Counted from the stretch's first letter, positions 33,813-44,400 are shown. The stretch is DNA of 64,000 nt from Couchioplanes caeruleus (GCF_023499255.1 NZ_CP092183.1:7994501-8058500); one strand, 5' to 3'. Numbers and translations are program-made. The notes: generated from the sequence alone by a model not told the origin.

Positions 33813-34436
33813 TCAGATCATGCCGGCGCGCAGCGCGTACGCGACCGCGTGCGAGCGGTTGCGCAGCTTGAGCCGGTGGGTGACGCCGTAGATGACGTTC
33901 TTCACCGTCCGCTCGGAATAGCACAGCTCGCCGGCGATCTCGTTGGTGTCCAGCCCGTCGGCCATCAGCCGCAGCACGTCGATCTCGCGCGGGGTGAGGC
34001 CGGAGGCGTTGAGCCCGTTCGGGGTGAGCACGTCGCGCTGCAGCCGCTCGATGTGTTTGAGGAGTTCGCCGACGAGGTTCGGGGGCATGACGCCGCCGCC
34101 CTTGGCCGCGGTGAGCACACTGTGCACGAGCCGCTCGGCGGTGACGGCGACTCGGGGCAGGATCGCGACGACCCGGCACTCGACCGCGGTCAGCAGCTCG
34201 CTCTCGGTGATCTCGTTGGTGATGAGCACGACCGGCGAGCCGATCTCGGCGGCCGACCGCCGCAGCATCGCGACCACATCGGTGGTGAGCCGGTCGCAGG
34301 AGACCACGAGGACCTTGGCCTCGGCGCGCTCGCTGCTGCGCAGCAGCGCCAGCTCCGGCCGGGACTGAAGATAGCTGGCGATGCCGGCCTGGCTGAGCGG
34401 GTCCGAAGCCTGCAGGGCAACCCGAACCTGTTCCAC
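33813..34436 (-). CDS. LuxR-family regulator with atypical receiver
   Basis: A 207-residue regulator. The C-terminal LuxR HTH (~145-205) has LTPREIDVLRLMADGLDTNEI and the typical recognition helix. The N-terminal domain has the receiver fold length, but at the phospho-acceptor strand reads KVLVVSCDRLTT and lacks the normal acidic pair at its start, so it is probably phosphorylation-independent. It lies 4 bp upstream of accessory gene A on the same strand and is a likely local regulator of this island. Confidence 0.8.
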   Translation of the reverse strand: MEQVRVALQASDPLSQAGIASYLQSRPELALLRSSERAEAKVLVVSCDRLTTDVVAMLRRSAAEIGSPVVLITNEITESELLTAVECRVVAILPRVAVTAERLVHSVLTAAKGGGVMPPNLVGELLKHIERLQRDVLTPNGLNASGLTPREIDVLRLMADGLDTNEIAGELCYSERTVKNVIYGVTHRLKLRNRSHAVAYALRAGMI

Positions 34437-34565
34437 TACTACCTCCGCTTTGGTCGTTATGGCGGGGCAAGTGTGGCGGAAGGCACCTTCAGAAAACCTT
34501 CACGCCGTCTCCAGGTGTCGTGAAGATCGTGAAGACCCGAGACATCGACGCAGGTCAACGCCGAT

Positions 34566-34937
34566 CTATAAGATGGATTGCCCGTCGAATTCGGCGCGGT
34601 CACCGGGCCGGCGCCCGCGGGCACGCCGCAGCGCCTCGATGTACTTCGGCAGTTCCGTGACCGCCTGCTCGAGCCGGCCGGGCGCCAACTGGTCGGCGAA
34701 CACCGCGTCGACCACGTCGTTCGCGAGCTCGTCGGGGAGCTCGTCGACACGCTGCGGAGGCGAGTGCTGCCAGATCCGTATGATCCGCAACCGCGCCCGG
34801 ATCAGCGACAGGGTCCGCTCGAGACCGGCGATCGCCTGGTCCGCGCGGACCGGGTCCACGACCAGACGACCCTCGGCGGCGAGCGTCAGGAACAGCTCAC
34901 CGGCAAAGGGCGCGGACGACTCTGCATCGGGCGGCAC
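34566..34937 (-). CDS. Small helical T7SS-island protein, unknown function
   Basis: A 123-residue mostly helical, highly charged protein beginning GTG at 34937. EGRLVVDPVRADQAIAGLE and DAVFADQLAPGRLEQAV are its most regular segments. No named family was recognised. It is the first gene of the minus-strand island transcribed away from the AfsR genes and may be a small adaptor or chaperone, but this is guesswork. Confidence 0.55.
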   Translation of the reverse strand: MPPDAESSAPFAGELFLTLAAEGRLVVDPVRADQAIAGLERTLSLIRARLRIIRIWQHSPPQRVDELPDELANDVVDAVFADQLAPGRLEQAVTELPKYIEALRRARGRRPGDRAEFDGQSIL

Positions 34938-34972
34938 ACCGGAAGTCCATCAGCACCGGCGGCCCACCGGAA

Positions 34973-34993
34973 GGCATCGCGCTCCGCGATGCC
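34973..34993. promoter_or_regulatory. Perfect 9-bp inverted repeat (hairpin) in divergent region
   Basis: GGCATCGCG and CGCGATGCC are perfect arms around a 3-base loop. Lacking a T-run it is not a standard terminator. It may be an operator or mRNA leader hairpin for the minus-strand gene starting at 34937. Confidence 0.4.
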
Positions 34994-35199
34994 CTGGCCG
35001 ACCGCCTTTCTTGCCCCCGGCGCCGCCTGTTACCCATCGGTACAGACGGGCGTCGATTGGCGTCGTTGATCGGACGCGGTTAAGAATTAATGGAGACCAG
35101 GTCGACCCGCGCGGTATCGGAACCTTGCGCGCCAGGGGTAGAAATGTCATCGCGCGTGACGGATCGCGGCGACGCATCACGAGGCACCTGACGGGGACG

Positions 35200-35228
35200 T
35201 TGGTCGGCGGCGGGCGGAAGCTTGTAAT
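35200..35228 (+). promoter_or_regulatory. Putative sigma-70-type promoter of the first AfsR gene
   Basis: TTGGTC (35200-35205) and TGTAAT (35223-35228) are separated by 17 bp, and lie 54 bp upstream of the start codon of the downstream gene. Spacing and sequence suit a housekeeping promoter. Confidence 0.5.
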
Positions 35229-35281
35229 TTCAACCGTCGAGGTGAGCGGGAGAGATCCCACGACGACGAGGTTGGGAAGCC

Positions 35282-37618
35282 ATGTCGGCAGAGCACGAGG
35301 GCATCGACCTCCGGTTGCTCGGCCCGGTGCGGGCGTGGCGGGACGGCACCGAGCTGCCGCTCGGCTCGGCCCGCCGCACGGCGGTCTTCAGCGTGCTCGC
35401 GCTGCACGCCGGGCACGCGGTCTCCCGCGAGCAACTGGTCGCCGCGGTCTGGGGCGAGGACCCGCCCACCAGCGCCACCGGGAACGTCTACACCTATGTG
35501 TCCGCCCTGCGCCAGGTTCTCGAGCCGGCCCGCGACCGCTGGGCGGCCGGGCAGCTGCTCACCTCCGGTGGCGGGACCTACCGTCTGCACGTACGACCGC
35601 AGGACGTCGACGTCTTCCGGTTCGAGGCGCTGCGGGAGGAGAGCAGGCGCAGCCGCCGGGCCGGCGATCTGCACGGCGAGCTCGCGGCCCTCGAGTCGGC
35701 ACTGCGCCTGTGGCACGGCGAGGCGCTCGCCGGCGTGCCGGGGCCGTACGCCGAGGCCCAGCGCCTGCGCCTCACCGAGCTCCGGCTCGCCACCGCCGAG
35801 CGGCAGGCCGCTGTGCTGAGCGGGCTGGGCCGCCACGACCAGGCCGTCACGGTCTTGCGCGGCCTCGTGGAGCGGTACCCGTTGCAGGAGAACCTGCAGG
35901 ACATGTTGCTGGCGGCGCTGCACGCCAGCGGCCGGCGGACCGAGGCCCTCGGGCTGCAGGCCCAGCGCTCCGGGCCCACCCGGGCGGCCGCAAGCGGCGA
36001 GGACGCGACCGGGGCCGCACTCCAGCGCGCCACCGACCGTGCCGCGCTGGTCGGCCGGGACGCCGAGGTGCGCTTCCTGCGCCGGGCCGCCGCCGAGGCC
36101 GCGGCCGGCCGGGGCCGCAGCATCCGGATCGAGGGCTCCCCCGGCATGGGCAAGTCGGCGCTGCTCACCGTGGCCCTGCGCGGCGCGACCCCGGTGGGCT
36201 GCCGCACCGGCTGGGCCGTCGGCGACGAGCTCGCCCAGCGCATGCCGCTGGGCGTCCTGCTCGAGTGCGTCGAGTCGGCCATGGCCGGCGACGCGGCCCG
36301 TACGGTCGTCAAGCAGCTGTTCACGATCGCCGCGGACACCCTCGACGGGGTCACCGCCGGCACGGCCGGCCGGGCCGTCGCGGTGATCCGGCAGGCCGCC
36401 GAGGAGGCGCCGCTGATCCTCGTCGCCGACGACCTGCAGTGGGCCGACCCCGGCACGCTGCGGGTGTGGGCCGCGCTGCACGAGCTCACCGCCGAGCTGC
36501 CGCTGCTGCTCGTCGCCGCGGCGCGCCCCGGTTCCGCCGAGCTGGACGGCATCCCGGCCGACGAGGTGCTGGATCTGGCACCGCTGACCGCCGAGGCGGC
36601 GACGGCTCTGGCCCGGGCGGTCGCCCCCGAGCCGCCGGACGGCGAGACGCTGCGGCGGCTGCTCGGCGACGCCGGCGGGAACCCGTACTACCTGCGGCAC
36701 CTGGCCGCGGCCGGGACCGGCGACGACCGCGCGGCCATCCCGGCCGACCTGGTCACCGCGATCGGCACGCAACTGGCCTCGTTCACCGAAGAGACCCGGC
36801 AGCTGCTGCGCGCGATCGCCTTCCTCAACGCCGCCGACGCGGAGGAGGCCGCGGAGCAGGCGCCGCAGGACGCGACCCGGGACGAGCCCGTGCACTGCAC
36901 GGTCGGCGAGGTCGCCGCCGTGACCGGCCGGCCGGCCGGCGAGCTGCTCCGCGCGCTGGAGCCCGCGGTCGCCGCCGGGCTGGTGGCCCGCTCCGGTGAC
37001 CGGCTGACGTTCCGGCACCCCGTGGTCTGCCGCGTGCTGCACGAGGGCACCCCGGCCTCGCTGCGCGTGATGCTGCACCGCTCCTTCGCCGAGCGCATCG
37101 CCGACGCCGGCGGGCCCCCCGAGCGGGTGGTGGCGCAGCTGCTCGCCGGGCCCGTACCGCTGGACGGCCCGGTGTCCCGATGGCTCAGCGACCACATCGA
37201 GCAGCTCGCCGGCCGCGCGCCCCGGATCGCCGTCACGGTGTTGCAGCGGGTGCGCTCGCAGCACGTGGCCGACCCCGGCGAACGGCTCGTGCTGACCGCG
37301 TGGCTGGCCCGCCTGTTGCTGCGGCAGGGGGTCAACGCCGTGGCGGAGGCCAACTGGGTGGCCGCGCGGACGACGGACCTCGACCTCGAGGGCGAGATGC
37401 GCTGGGTGGCCGCGGTCGCGCACGAGCGGCGCGGCGAGTACGACGCCGCGGCGGAGATCGCGCGCTCGGTGCTCAGCGAACGGCGCATCCCGGTCCGGTG
37501 GCTGGACCGGTTCCGTATCCTGATCACCCGGTTGCGGCCACACCTCTCCGGGAACCCGACCGTGCCGCACCTGTCGCGGGCCGCGCTGCTCGGCGACGAG
37601 GTTTCTGTTATCCGGTGA
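35282..37618 (+). CDS. AfsR/SARP-family regulator with STAND ATPase domain (short form)
   Basis: A 778-residue regulator. The N-terminal OmpR-type winged helix (~10-100) and BTAD domain (~105-240) are followed by an AAA/STAND ATPase with Walker A GSPGMGKSALL (~283) and Walker B LILVADDLQWADP. It then lacks the long TPR-like C-terminus of the next gene. SARPs activate nearby operons by binding direct repeats upstream of -35. It stands divergent to one type VII island and upstream of a paralog, so control of these islands is plausible. Confidence 0.88.
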   Translation: MSAEHEGIDLRLLGPVRAWRDGTELPLGSARRTAVFSVLALHAGHAVSREQLVAAVWGEDPPTSATGNVYTYVSALRQVLEPARDRWAAGQLLTSGGGTYRLHVRPQDVDVFRFEALREESRRSRRAGDLHGELAALESALRLWHGEALAGVPGPYAEAQRLRLTELRLATAERQAAVLSGLGRHDQAVTVLRGLVERYPLQENLQDMLLAALHASGRRTEALGLQAQRSGPTRAAASGEDATGAALQRATDRAALVGRDAEVRFLRRAAAEAAAGRGRSIRIEGSPGMGKSALLTVALRGATPVGCRTGWAVGDELAQRMPLGVLLECVESAMAGDAARTVVKQLFTIAADTLDGVTAGTAGRAVAVIRQAAEEAPLILVADDLQWADPGTLRVWAALHELTAELPLLLVAAARPGSAELDGIPADEVLDLAPLTAEAATALARAVAPEPPDGETLRRLLGDAGGNPYYLRHLAAAGTGDDRAAIPADLVTAIGTQLASFTEETRQLLRAIAFLNAADAEEAAEQAPQDATRDEPVHCTVGEVAAVTGRPAGELLRALEPAVAAGLVARSGDRLTFRHPVVCRVLHEGTPASLRVMLHRSFAERIADAGGPPERVVAQLLAGPVPLDGPVSRWLSDHIEQLAGRAPRIAVTVLQRVRSQHVADPGERLVLTAWLARLLLRQGVNAVAEANWVAARTTDLDLEGEMRWVAAVAHERRGEYDAAAEIARSVLSERRIPVRWLDRFRILITRLRPHLSGNPTVPHLSRAALLGDEVSVIR

Positions 37619-37673
37619 CACACCGGTGGTCCCCCGAGGTTGAGGCGTCCTCGTAGTGAGAAACGGAGGACAC

Positions 37674-40600
37674 GTGGCGACATCGTCCGACGACCGGCTC
37701 CGGGTGTCGGTGCTGGGCCCCGTACGGGCCTGGCTCGGCGAACGGGAGATCGATCTGGGCCCGGCGCGACAGCGTGCGCTCTTCGCCGTCCTGGCCGCCA
37801 GCGCGGGGCGACTGGTCGGGCGGGACGAGCTGATCGAGGGGGTCTGGGGCGAGAAGCCACCCGCCACCGCCACCGGCAGCGTGTACACGTACATCTCGGG
37901 ACTGCGGCGCAGCCTCGCCCGTGGATCGTCGCGATCCGGCCACGAGCTGCTGACCTCCGGCCCTTCGGGGTACGCGCTGAGCCTGGTCCCGGACGACGTG
38001 GACAGCGAACGGTTCGCGGCCCTCTGCGCCGGGGCGGCGGAGCTGCAGGCGGCCGGCGACCTGACCGGCACCGTGGCGAAGCTCGACGAGGCACTGCGGC
38101 TGTGGCACGGCGACGCGTACGCCGGCCTCTCGGTCAACCGCCTGGAGCTGGAACGCGCCCACCTGGGTGAGCGCCGCCTGGCCGCGGTCGAGCAGCGCGC
38201 CCGGATCCGCATGGAGCTGGGCGACGACGGCCTGGTCGCCGACCTCGCCGGGCTGGTCCGCGACCACCCGCTGCACGAGCCGCTGCACGAGTTGCTGATG
38301 CGCGCGCTGCACCGCACCGGCCGCCAGGCGGAGGCCCTCGAGGCCTTCCGCAACGCCCGCCGCACGCTCATCACCGAGCTGGGCGTCGAGCCCGGCCCCG
38401 AGCTGCGCGAGCTGCACCGCCTGATCCAGGAGGGTCCCGCCGAGCCCGTCCGGCCGGTGCCGCAGGTGGTGCCCACCCAGGTCGCCCGGGCGCTGCAGGA
38501 CGGCGTCGCCGGGCGTCAGCTCGTCGGGCGCAGGGCGGAGCTGAGGGAGCTGCGCGCGCTGGTCCGCGAGGTCGCCGAGGGGCACGGCACCGCCGTCTGG
38601 ATCGAGGGCGAACCGGGCATCGGCAAGTCCGAGCTGCTCACCGCGGCCTTCGCCGAGGCCGGGGCCGCCGGGTGCCAGCTGGCCTGGGGTGTCGCCGACG
38701 AGCTGGACCAGCACGTACCGCTGCAGGTGGTGACGCGGGCGCTCGGCCTGGAGACCACCTCGTCGGACCCGCGGCTGGCGGCCCTCGCGACCGAGCTGCA
38801 CGGCACCGACTCCGACGACACCGGTCCCGCCGCCGTGGCCGACCGGGTGCTCGCGTACGTCCGGGCCGCCTGCGCGGTCGCGCCGCTCGTGCTGGTGATC
38901 GACGACCTGCAGTGGGCCGACGAGTCCAGCGTGCTGTTCTGGGACCGCCTGGTCGCCGCCACCCGGCGGCTGCCGCTGCTGCTCGTGGCCGCCGCCCGGC
39001 CGGAGCCCAACGGCCGCGAGCTCGCCCAGCTGCGCCGCGGCGTCCAGGCCCGGCAGGGACACGTCCTGATGCTGCACGCGCTGCCCGCGGAGGCCGTCGA
39101 GGAGCTGATCGCCGAGCTGGTCGGCGCCCCGGTCGGGCCCAACCTCGCCATGATCATCCCTCGCTCCGGCGGCAATCCCCTGTGCGCGCGGGAGCTCACC
39201 ACGGCGCTGTTACGCCGCGGGGTGGTCCGCATCGAGAACGGCCGCGCCGACATCGACGACTCCGTCCGGATCGACGCGCCGCGCTCGCTGCTCGCGGTGG
39301 TCCGGGCCACGCTCGACTTCCTCAGCGACGACACCCAGGAAGTGCTGCGGATGGCCGCCCTGCTGGGCGCGGAGTTCGCGGTCGACGACGTGGTCGCGGT
39401 AACCGGCCGTTCCCCGTTCGACCTGATGGCCAACCTCGAGGAGGCGCTGACCGCCAACGTCGTGGTCGACGCCGGCACCGACCTCGCGTTCCGGCACCCG
39501 TTCCTGCGCCAGGCCCTGTACGAGAGCATCCCCGCCCAGGTCCGGGCCACCCTGCACCGGCACACCGCGGAGGTGCTGGACCGCGGCGGCAGCCCGGTGA
39601 CCCGGGTGGCCGAGCAGCTCGCCGCCGAGACGCCGGTGGTGGACGCGTGGGTGGTCTCGTGGCTCACCGCCCACCACGCCGAGGTGGTCAAGCGGGTGCC
39701 GCGGATCGCGCACCAGCTGCTGCGGCGGGTCCTCGCCACCGATCTGCCCGGGGCTGCGCAGCGGGAGACGCTGCTCGTCGCCCTGGTCAAGCTCGACTTC
39801 CGCTACGACCGCTACCCGATGGACGAGGCCCGCGAGGCGCTCGCCATCGCGACCGACCCCGCGGACCGGGCCGAGATGCGGCAGCTGCTCGCCGCGATGA
39901 CGTTCCGCCGCGGGGACGAGGACAGCGCGATGGCCCTGCTCAGCGACGCGGTGCACGACCCGGCGGTGCCGGAGATCTGGCGTACGCGGCACCGCGTCCT
40001 GCTGGCCAACTTCCGTCGCGGCGGCCTCGACGACCTGGACCGGGCCGACCGCACAGCCGGCGCGGTGTACGACGAGGCGGTGGCGGCGGGGCAGCCGTAC
40101 GAGGCCGCCTTCGCCCTGCAGACCACCTGGCTGACCAACTCGATCCGCCGCGACCACGAACGCGCCCTCGAGTACGTCGACCGCGCGCTGGACATCATGC
40201 GCGACCACCCGGACTTCGCGGGCATGTACTTCGACCTGCTCGACAACCGGATGTTCACGCTGCAGAACCTGGACCGGCTGGACGAGGCCGAGCGGACGCT
40301 GCGCGAGGCCGCCCTGTTCGCGATCCGGCACCGCCTGCCCGGCAGCCTCCAGGTCGCCTCGGCGGTGCAGTACTACTGGCTGGGCCGCTGGGACGACGCG
40401 CTCGCGGAGGTCAGCGCGGTCACCGACGACGCGCCGGGTATCACGTTCCTGGGCACGCGGGAGCCGGGCGCGGTCACCATGCTGCTGCACGGCGTCGCCG
40501 CGCTCATCGCCGCGCACCGCGACGACTCCGACCTCGCCGCCGGGCACCTGGACGCGGCCGACACCGGACCGGCCACCGACGCCGAACGCGAGAGCTGCGA

Positions 40601-41123
40601 CTTCCTGCTCGTCGCCCGCGCGCTCGTGGCGGAACAGCAGCACCGCCCGGCCGAGGCCCTGGACCTGCTCGGCCCGCTGCTCGTGCCCGAGTACGCCCCG
40701 ATGATGCTGCGCCACCAATGGCTCCCCGACGCGATCCGGCTGGCACTGGAGCTGGGGCGTACGCCCATCGCCGAGCGCGCGGCCGCCATCTGCGCGGAGG
40801 AGGCCGCCAAGGAGGTGCGGCCCGCCCGCGCGTTCGCCGCCGCCGAACGGTGCCGCGCACTGGTCGGCAACGACCCCGAGCCCGCGCTGGCGGCGGCCGC
40901 GCACTACCGGGCGGTGGGCAGGGTGCCGGAGCTCGCGGCGGCCCTGGAGGACGCGGCCGTGCTGCTCGCCGCCAACCGCCGCCCGCACGAGGCGGCCCGG
41001 TACGGCGCCGAGGCCGCGGAGCTCTACACGGTCCTGGGCGCCCGCTGGGACCTGCGCCGGACCCGCCGCCGCCTGGACGACTACGGGGTCCTGCTGGAAC
41101 GCGACGTCGCTAGGAGAGGCTGA
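37674..41123 (+). CDS. AfsR/SARP-family regulator with STAND ATPase and helical-repeat C-terminus (long form)
   Basis: A 1149-residue paralog of the previous protein: winged helix (~10-100), BTAD (~105-245), ATPase with Walker A GEPGIGKSELL (~314) and Walker B LVLVIDDLQWADE, then ~450 residues of TPR-like helices. GTG at 37674 is chosen because GGAGG precedes it by about 5 bases. An in-frame TTA leucine codon occurs at 39210-39212, rare in such GC-rich genes and, in relatives, a marker for control by the bldA tRNA. It ends overlapping the convergent YbaB gene by 14 bp. Confidence 0.88.
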   Translation: MATSSDDRLRVSVLGPVRAWLGEREIDLGPARQRALFAVLAASAGRLVGRDELIEGVWGEKPPATATGSVYTYISGLRRSLARGSSRSGHELLTSGPSGYALSLVPDDVDSERFAALCAGAAELQAAGDLTGTVAKLDEALRLWHGDAYAGLSVNRLELERAHLGERRLAAVEQRARIRMELGDDGLVADLAGLVRDHPLHEPLHELLMRALHRTGRQAEALEAFRNARRTLITELGVEPGPELRELHRLIQEGPAEPVRPVPQVVPTQVARALQDGVAGRQLVGRRAELRELRALVREVAEGHGTAVWIEGEPGIGKSELLTAAFAEAGAAGCQLAWGVADELDQHVPLQVVTRALGLETTSSDPRLAALATELHGTDSDDTGPAAVADRVLAYVRAACAVAPLVLVIDDLQWADESSVLFWDRLVAATRRLPLLLVAAARPEPNGRELAQLRRGVQARQGHVLMLHALPAEAVEELIAELVGAPVGPNLAMIIPRSGGNPLCARELTTALLRRGVVRIENGRADIDDSVRIDAPRSLLAVVRATLDFLSDDTQEVLRMAALLGAEFAVDDVVAVTGRSPFDLMANLEEALTANVVVDAGTDLAFRHPFLRQALYESIPAQVRATLHRHTAEVLDRGGSPVTRVAEQLAAETPVVDAWVVSWLTAHHAEVVKRVPRIAHQLLRRVLATDLPGAAQRETLLVALVKLDFRYDRYPMDEAREALAIATDPADRAEMRQLLAAMTFRRGDEDSAMALLSDAVHDPAVPEIWRTRHRVLLANFRRGGLDDLDRADRTAGAVYDEAVAAGQPYEAAFALQTTWLTNSIRRDHERALEYVDRALDIMRDHPDFAGMYFDLLDNRMFTLQNLDRLDEAERTLREAALFAIRHRLPGSLQVASAVQYYWLGRWDDALAEVSAVTDDAPGITFLGTREPGAVTMLLHGVAALIAAHRDDSDLAAGHLDAADTGPATDAERESCDFLLVARALVAEQQHRPAEALDLLGPLLVPEYAPMMLRHQWLPDAIRLALELGRTPIAERAAAICAEEAAKEVRPARAFAAAERCRALVGNDPEPALAAAAHYRAVGRVPELAAALEDAAVLLAANRRPHEAARYGAEAAELYTVLGARWDLRRTRRRLDDYGVLLERDVARRG

Positions 41124-41418
41124 CCTCGACCTCGCCCATGCGCTGGCCGACGAGGTTGCCGGCGTTCGTGCCCGCGGCGCGGATCGCCTCGAGGATCGCC
41201 TGCTGCAGCTTGTCCCGGTCCCGCTCGTCGAAGACCCGCGGATCGACCTTGACCGCGCTGACCCTGCCCATGCCGTTGCACAGCACGGTGACCGTGCCGT
41301 CCTCGGAGCGGCCGGTGATGAGGGCGCGCTCCAGCTCGGACCGGGCGGCCGCCATCTGGTCCCGATAGGACAGTGCCGTTTTGACGATGTCCTCGAAGTC
41401 GAACTTCGGACCGGTCAC
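41110..41418 (-). CDS. YbaB/EbfC-family protein, T7SS-associated (copy 1)
   Basis: A 102-residue protein with the YbaB/EbfC plan: N-terminal helix, then GTVTVLCNGMGRVSAVKVDP beta-strands, and a C-terminal helix (KLQQAILEAIRAAGTNAGNL). Classical members are DNA-binding, nucleoid-associated homodimers. Here it is the last gene of the type VII core operon, 23 bp after the EccA-like gene, and a second copy lies at 59777, so a role in this secretion system rather than in the nucleoid is likely. Confidence 0.82.
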   Translation of the reverse strand: MTGPKFDFEDIVKTALSYRDQMAAARSELERALITGRSEDGTVTVLCNGMGRVSAVKVDPRVFDERDRDKLQQAILEAIRAAGTNAGNLVGQRMGEVEVSLS

Positions 41419-41441
41419 GGTTCCTCCTGCGGAAAAGGGTG

Positions 41442-44400
41442 TCAGCCGACGGCGGCGAGGCCACCGGGCTGGCGGGCGGCGGCCCGGCCGGGCTCGGCGC
41501 GGTTCATCAGGCCGTTGAGGTCGGCGAGGGCCAGCGTGCGGGATGCGGCGGTCCGGGTCAGCCCCCAGGAGAACAGGTGGGCCGCACGGACGGTGCGCTC
41601 CGGCAGCCCGGCGGCGAGGTCGGCCAGCGCGGCACGGACGTCGTCGGGCACCTCATGGCCCCGGCGCACCAGGTGGCGCACGACGATCTCGGCGAGTTCG
41701 GCGGTGCTGTACGCCGGCATCGCCCACTCCTGCCCGAACACCTCGTCGATGGCGGGAACCGCGGCGCGCAGTTCCCGTAGCGCCGCGGGCTCGCCGATGA
41801 ACACCGTGACCGGGTCGCCCATGCCGGCGCGCATCTGTTCGACCAGGGTTTCGACGGCCTCGGTCCCCCGGCCGCTGCCGTCGTCGGTGTGCTCGACGAC
41901 CAGCACCCCGCCCTCGGCGTCGCGCAGGGCCGCACTGACCAGGCTGCGGGCCTGCCCGGGCCAGTGCGGCGCGAGCTCGTGCCCGGTCGACACCCGGACC
42001 AGGTGGCCGACCGGGACGAGGTCCAGCTCGGACAGCCCGGCGGCGTACAGGCGGGCGAACTCGCTGCGGCCGCTGCCGGACGGGCCGCTGATCACCACGT
42101 TGCCGTGCTTGCCGTACCCGCGGCGCCGGTTGCGCAGCTCGCACAGCTGGAGCAGGGCCGATCCGGCGGCGTCGCGGACCGAGGCCGCGCCGACCAGCTC
42201 GCACATGCGGCGCCACGAACGCGCCGCGTTGATCGCACCGGCGGGGTTGGTGGCGACGTCGGGCTGAGCCGACTGCTCGACCGGCAGGTCCTCGAGCAGC
42301 GCCAGTTCCGGTGCGAGGTCCTCCGCGGTGAGCCGGTTGAGCTCGGTGTCCTTGGCCGGCGGCGAGGTGGCCAGGCGCGAGGCCTGGTTGTTGATCATCG
42401 CCTCGAAGAGCTTGCGGGCGACCCGGCCGTTGCCGAACGTCGAGTTCTTCGGGATCCGGGTGAAGTACGTGGTGAGCGCGTCCACCGCGTCGTCGGTCAG
42501 CTCGTAGTAGTGCTTGCTGCACAGGTTCGAGGCGATCGTGACCAGTTCCTCGACCGAGTAGTTCGGGAACTCGATCGTGCGCGTGAAGCGGGAGGCGAGA
42601 CCGGGGTTGGACTCGAGGAACTTCTCCATCAGCTCCGAGTAGCCGGCCACGATCACCACCAGCTCGTCGCGGTGGTCCTCCATCATCTTCATCAGCGCGT
42701 CGATGGCCTCCTGCCCGAAGTCCGGGCCGGAGCCGCCCGACCCCGCCGACAACGTGTACGCCTCGTCGATGAAGAGCACGCCGCCCAGCGCCTTGGTGAC
42801 CAGCTCGGTGGTCTTGATCGCGGTGGAGCCGATGTACTGCCCCACGAGGTCGGCCCGGGCCGCCTCGATCATGTGCCCCTTGGAGAGGATGCCCAGCTCG
42901 GCGAGGACCGAGCCGTAGAGGCGGGCGACCGTGGTCTTACCCGTACCGGGCGGGCCGGCGAAGACCAGGTGCCGGCTCATGGGCGGCATCGGCAGGCCCA
43001 TCTGCTGGCGTACCTGGGACATCTTGATGAGGTTGATGAGCGCGGTGACCTCCTGCTTGACGCCGCGCAGGCCGATCAGCGAGTTGAGCTCGCGCAGCGG
43101 CGCGCTGAGCTCCGACTCGGCCTCCGGCTCCGCCTGCTCGCCACGCTCCTCGTGCCGGGCGGCCGGCTCGGGCTCGTGCGCGACCGGCCGGCTGCCCGTG
43201 TCGAGCGCCTCGACGGTGAGCTGGGCGTCGCCGCCCCGGCGGACGTCGTCGCCGCCGTTGTCCCGTACGGCGCACCGGCTGATGGTCACCGGCTCCGCGG
43301 TGTCGACGCCGAAGCCGGCCGTGCCGCTGCCGAGCACCTCGCAGTCGGTGAAGGCGCCGCGGCCACCACGGTCGAGGCGGACCCCGTCCTGGCGGGCGCC
43401 GCGCACCCGGACCTGCACGGCGGTGACCGAGCCGCCCGAGCCCACGAGGATGCCGTCCGCCGACGCCTGCGCGATCTCACTGTCGCGCAACTGCACGGAG
43501 GCGTCCCCCACGCGCAGGCCGGCGCCGCGGAGCACCGCCGACCGCAGGTCCACGGTCGCGCCACCGGAGGCGGCCACGCCGGCGGCGCCCGTACCGTCGA
43601 ACCGGGCCTCGCGGACCGTGGCCCGGGAGCCGCCGAGTACGTCCAGCGCCGGCGCCCCGGCGGTGTCGAGCACCAGGTCCGAGCCGTCCAACGTGGCGTC
43701 GTCGCGCACGATGATCCCGCTGCCCAGGCTCACCTCGGCGCGCAGCCGGCTCACGGTCAGCTCCGCCTTGGCCGCGGCGACGGCCAGCGACTCGGTGGTG
43801 CCGCGTACGGTCAGCCCGGCGAACCGCGGTGCCGCCTCGCCCTCGGCGTTGACGCCGATCTTCGAGTCGGTGATCGTGCAGTCGGTGAAGACCGGCGCCG
43901 CCCTGGCGGAGATGTGCGCGGCGGTGTGCCCGGTGGCGGCGAACGTGCAGCGCTCGAAAGCCGGCTTGGCGCCGTCGGTGATGTGCACCGCCTGCAGCGC
44001 CGCGCCGGTGAAGGTGGAGTCGGTGACCACCATGTCGACGTCACCGCGCACGAAGGCGTCGACGTTCGCGCTCATCCGTACGGTCAGCCGGTTGATGCGG
44101 GCCCAGGCCCGCTGCTCGACCACCAGGGCCGGTTTGCGGGCACCCGTGACCTCGCAGTTCTCCAAGGTGAAGCGGGCGTCGCCGTTCACGCAGATGCTGT
44201 TCGCGACCGTGTCCCGGATCGTGCAGCGGCGCAGGGTCAGCGAGCCGTGGTCGCAGACGACCACGCCGGAGGTGCCGATGTCGCTCAGGGCGGTGTCCTC
44301 GACCGTGCTCATCCCGGGCGCTGCCACGACGATGCCCGCGCCGCCGGGGTTGCGTACCTCGCAGCCGCGCAGTGCGACCGAACCCTGCAGGCGCGCGAGC

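Larger units (their letters stand above)
34938..35281. other. Divergent intergenic region with hairpin and promoter
   Basis: The 344 bp between the small helical protein gene and the first AfsR gene contain a perfect hairpin at 34973-34993, an AT-rich stretch near 35085 and a sigma-70-like promoter at 35200-35228. No gene was seen. Confidence 0.5.

Noticed and set aside
37608..40988. Minus-strand frames of 489 and 592 codons
   Set aside because: Antisense to the long SARP gene, which has complete domains and a ribosome-binding site.
41100..41130. Terminators between convergent gene pairs
   Set aside because: At 684-687, 3889-3894, 21652-21668, 26491-26498 and 41110-41123 the convergent genes touch or overlap, and no hairpin with T-run was found.
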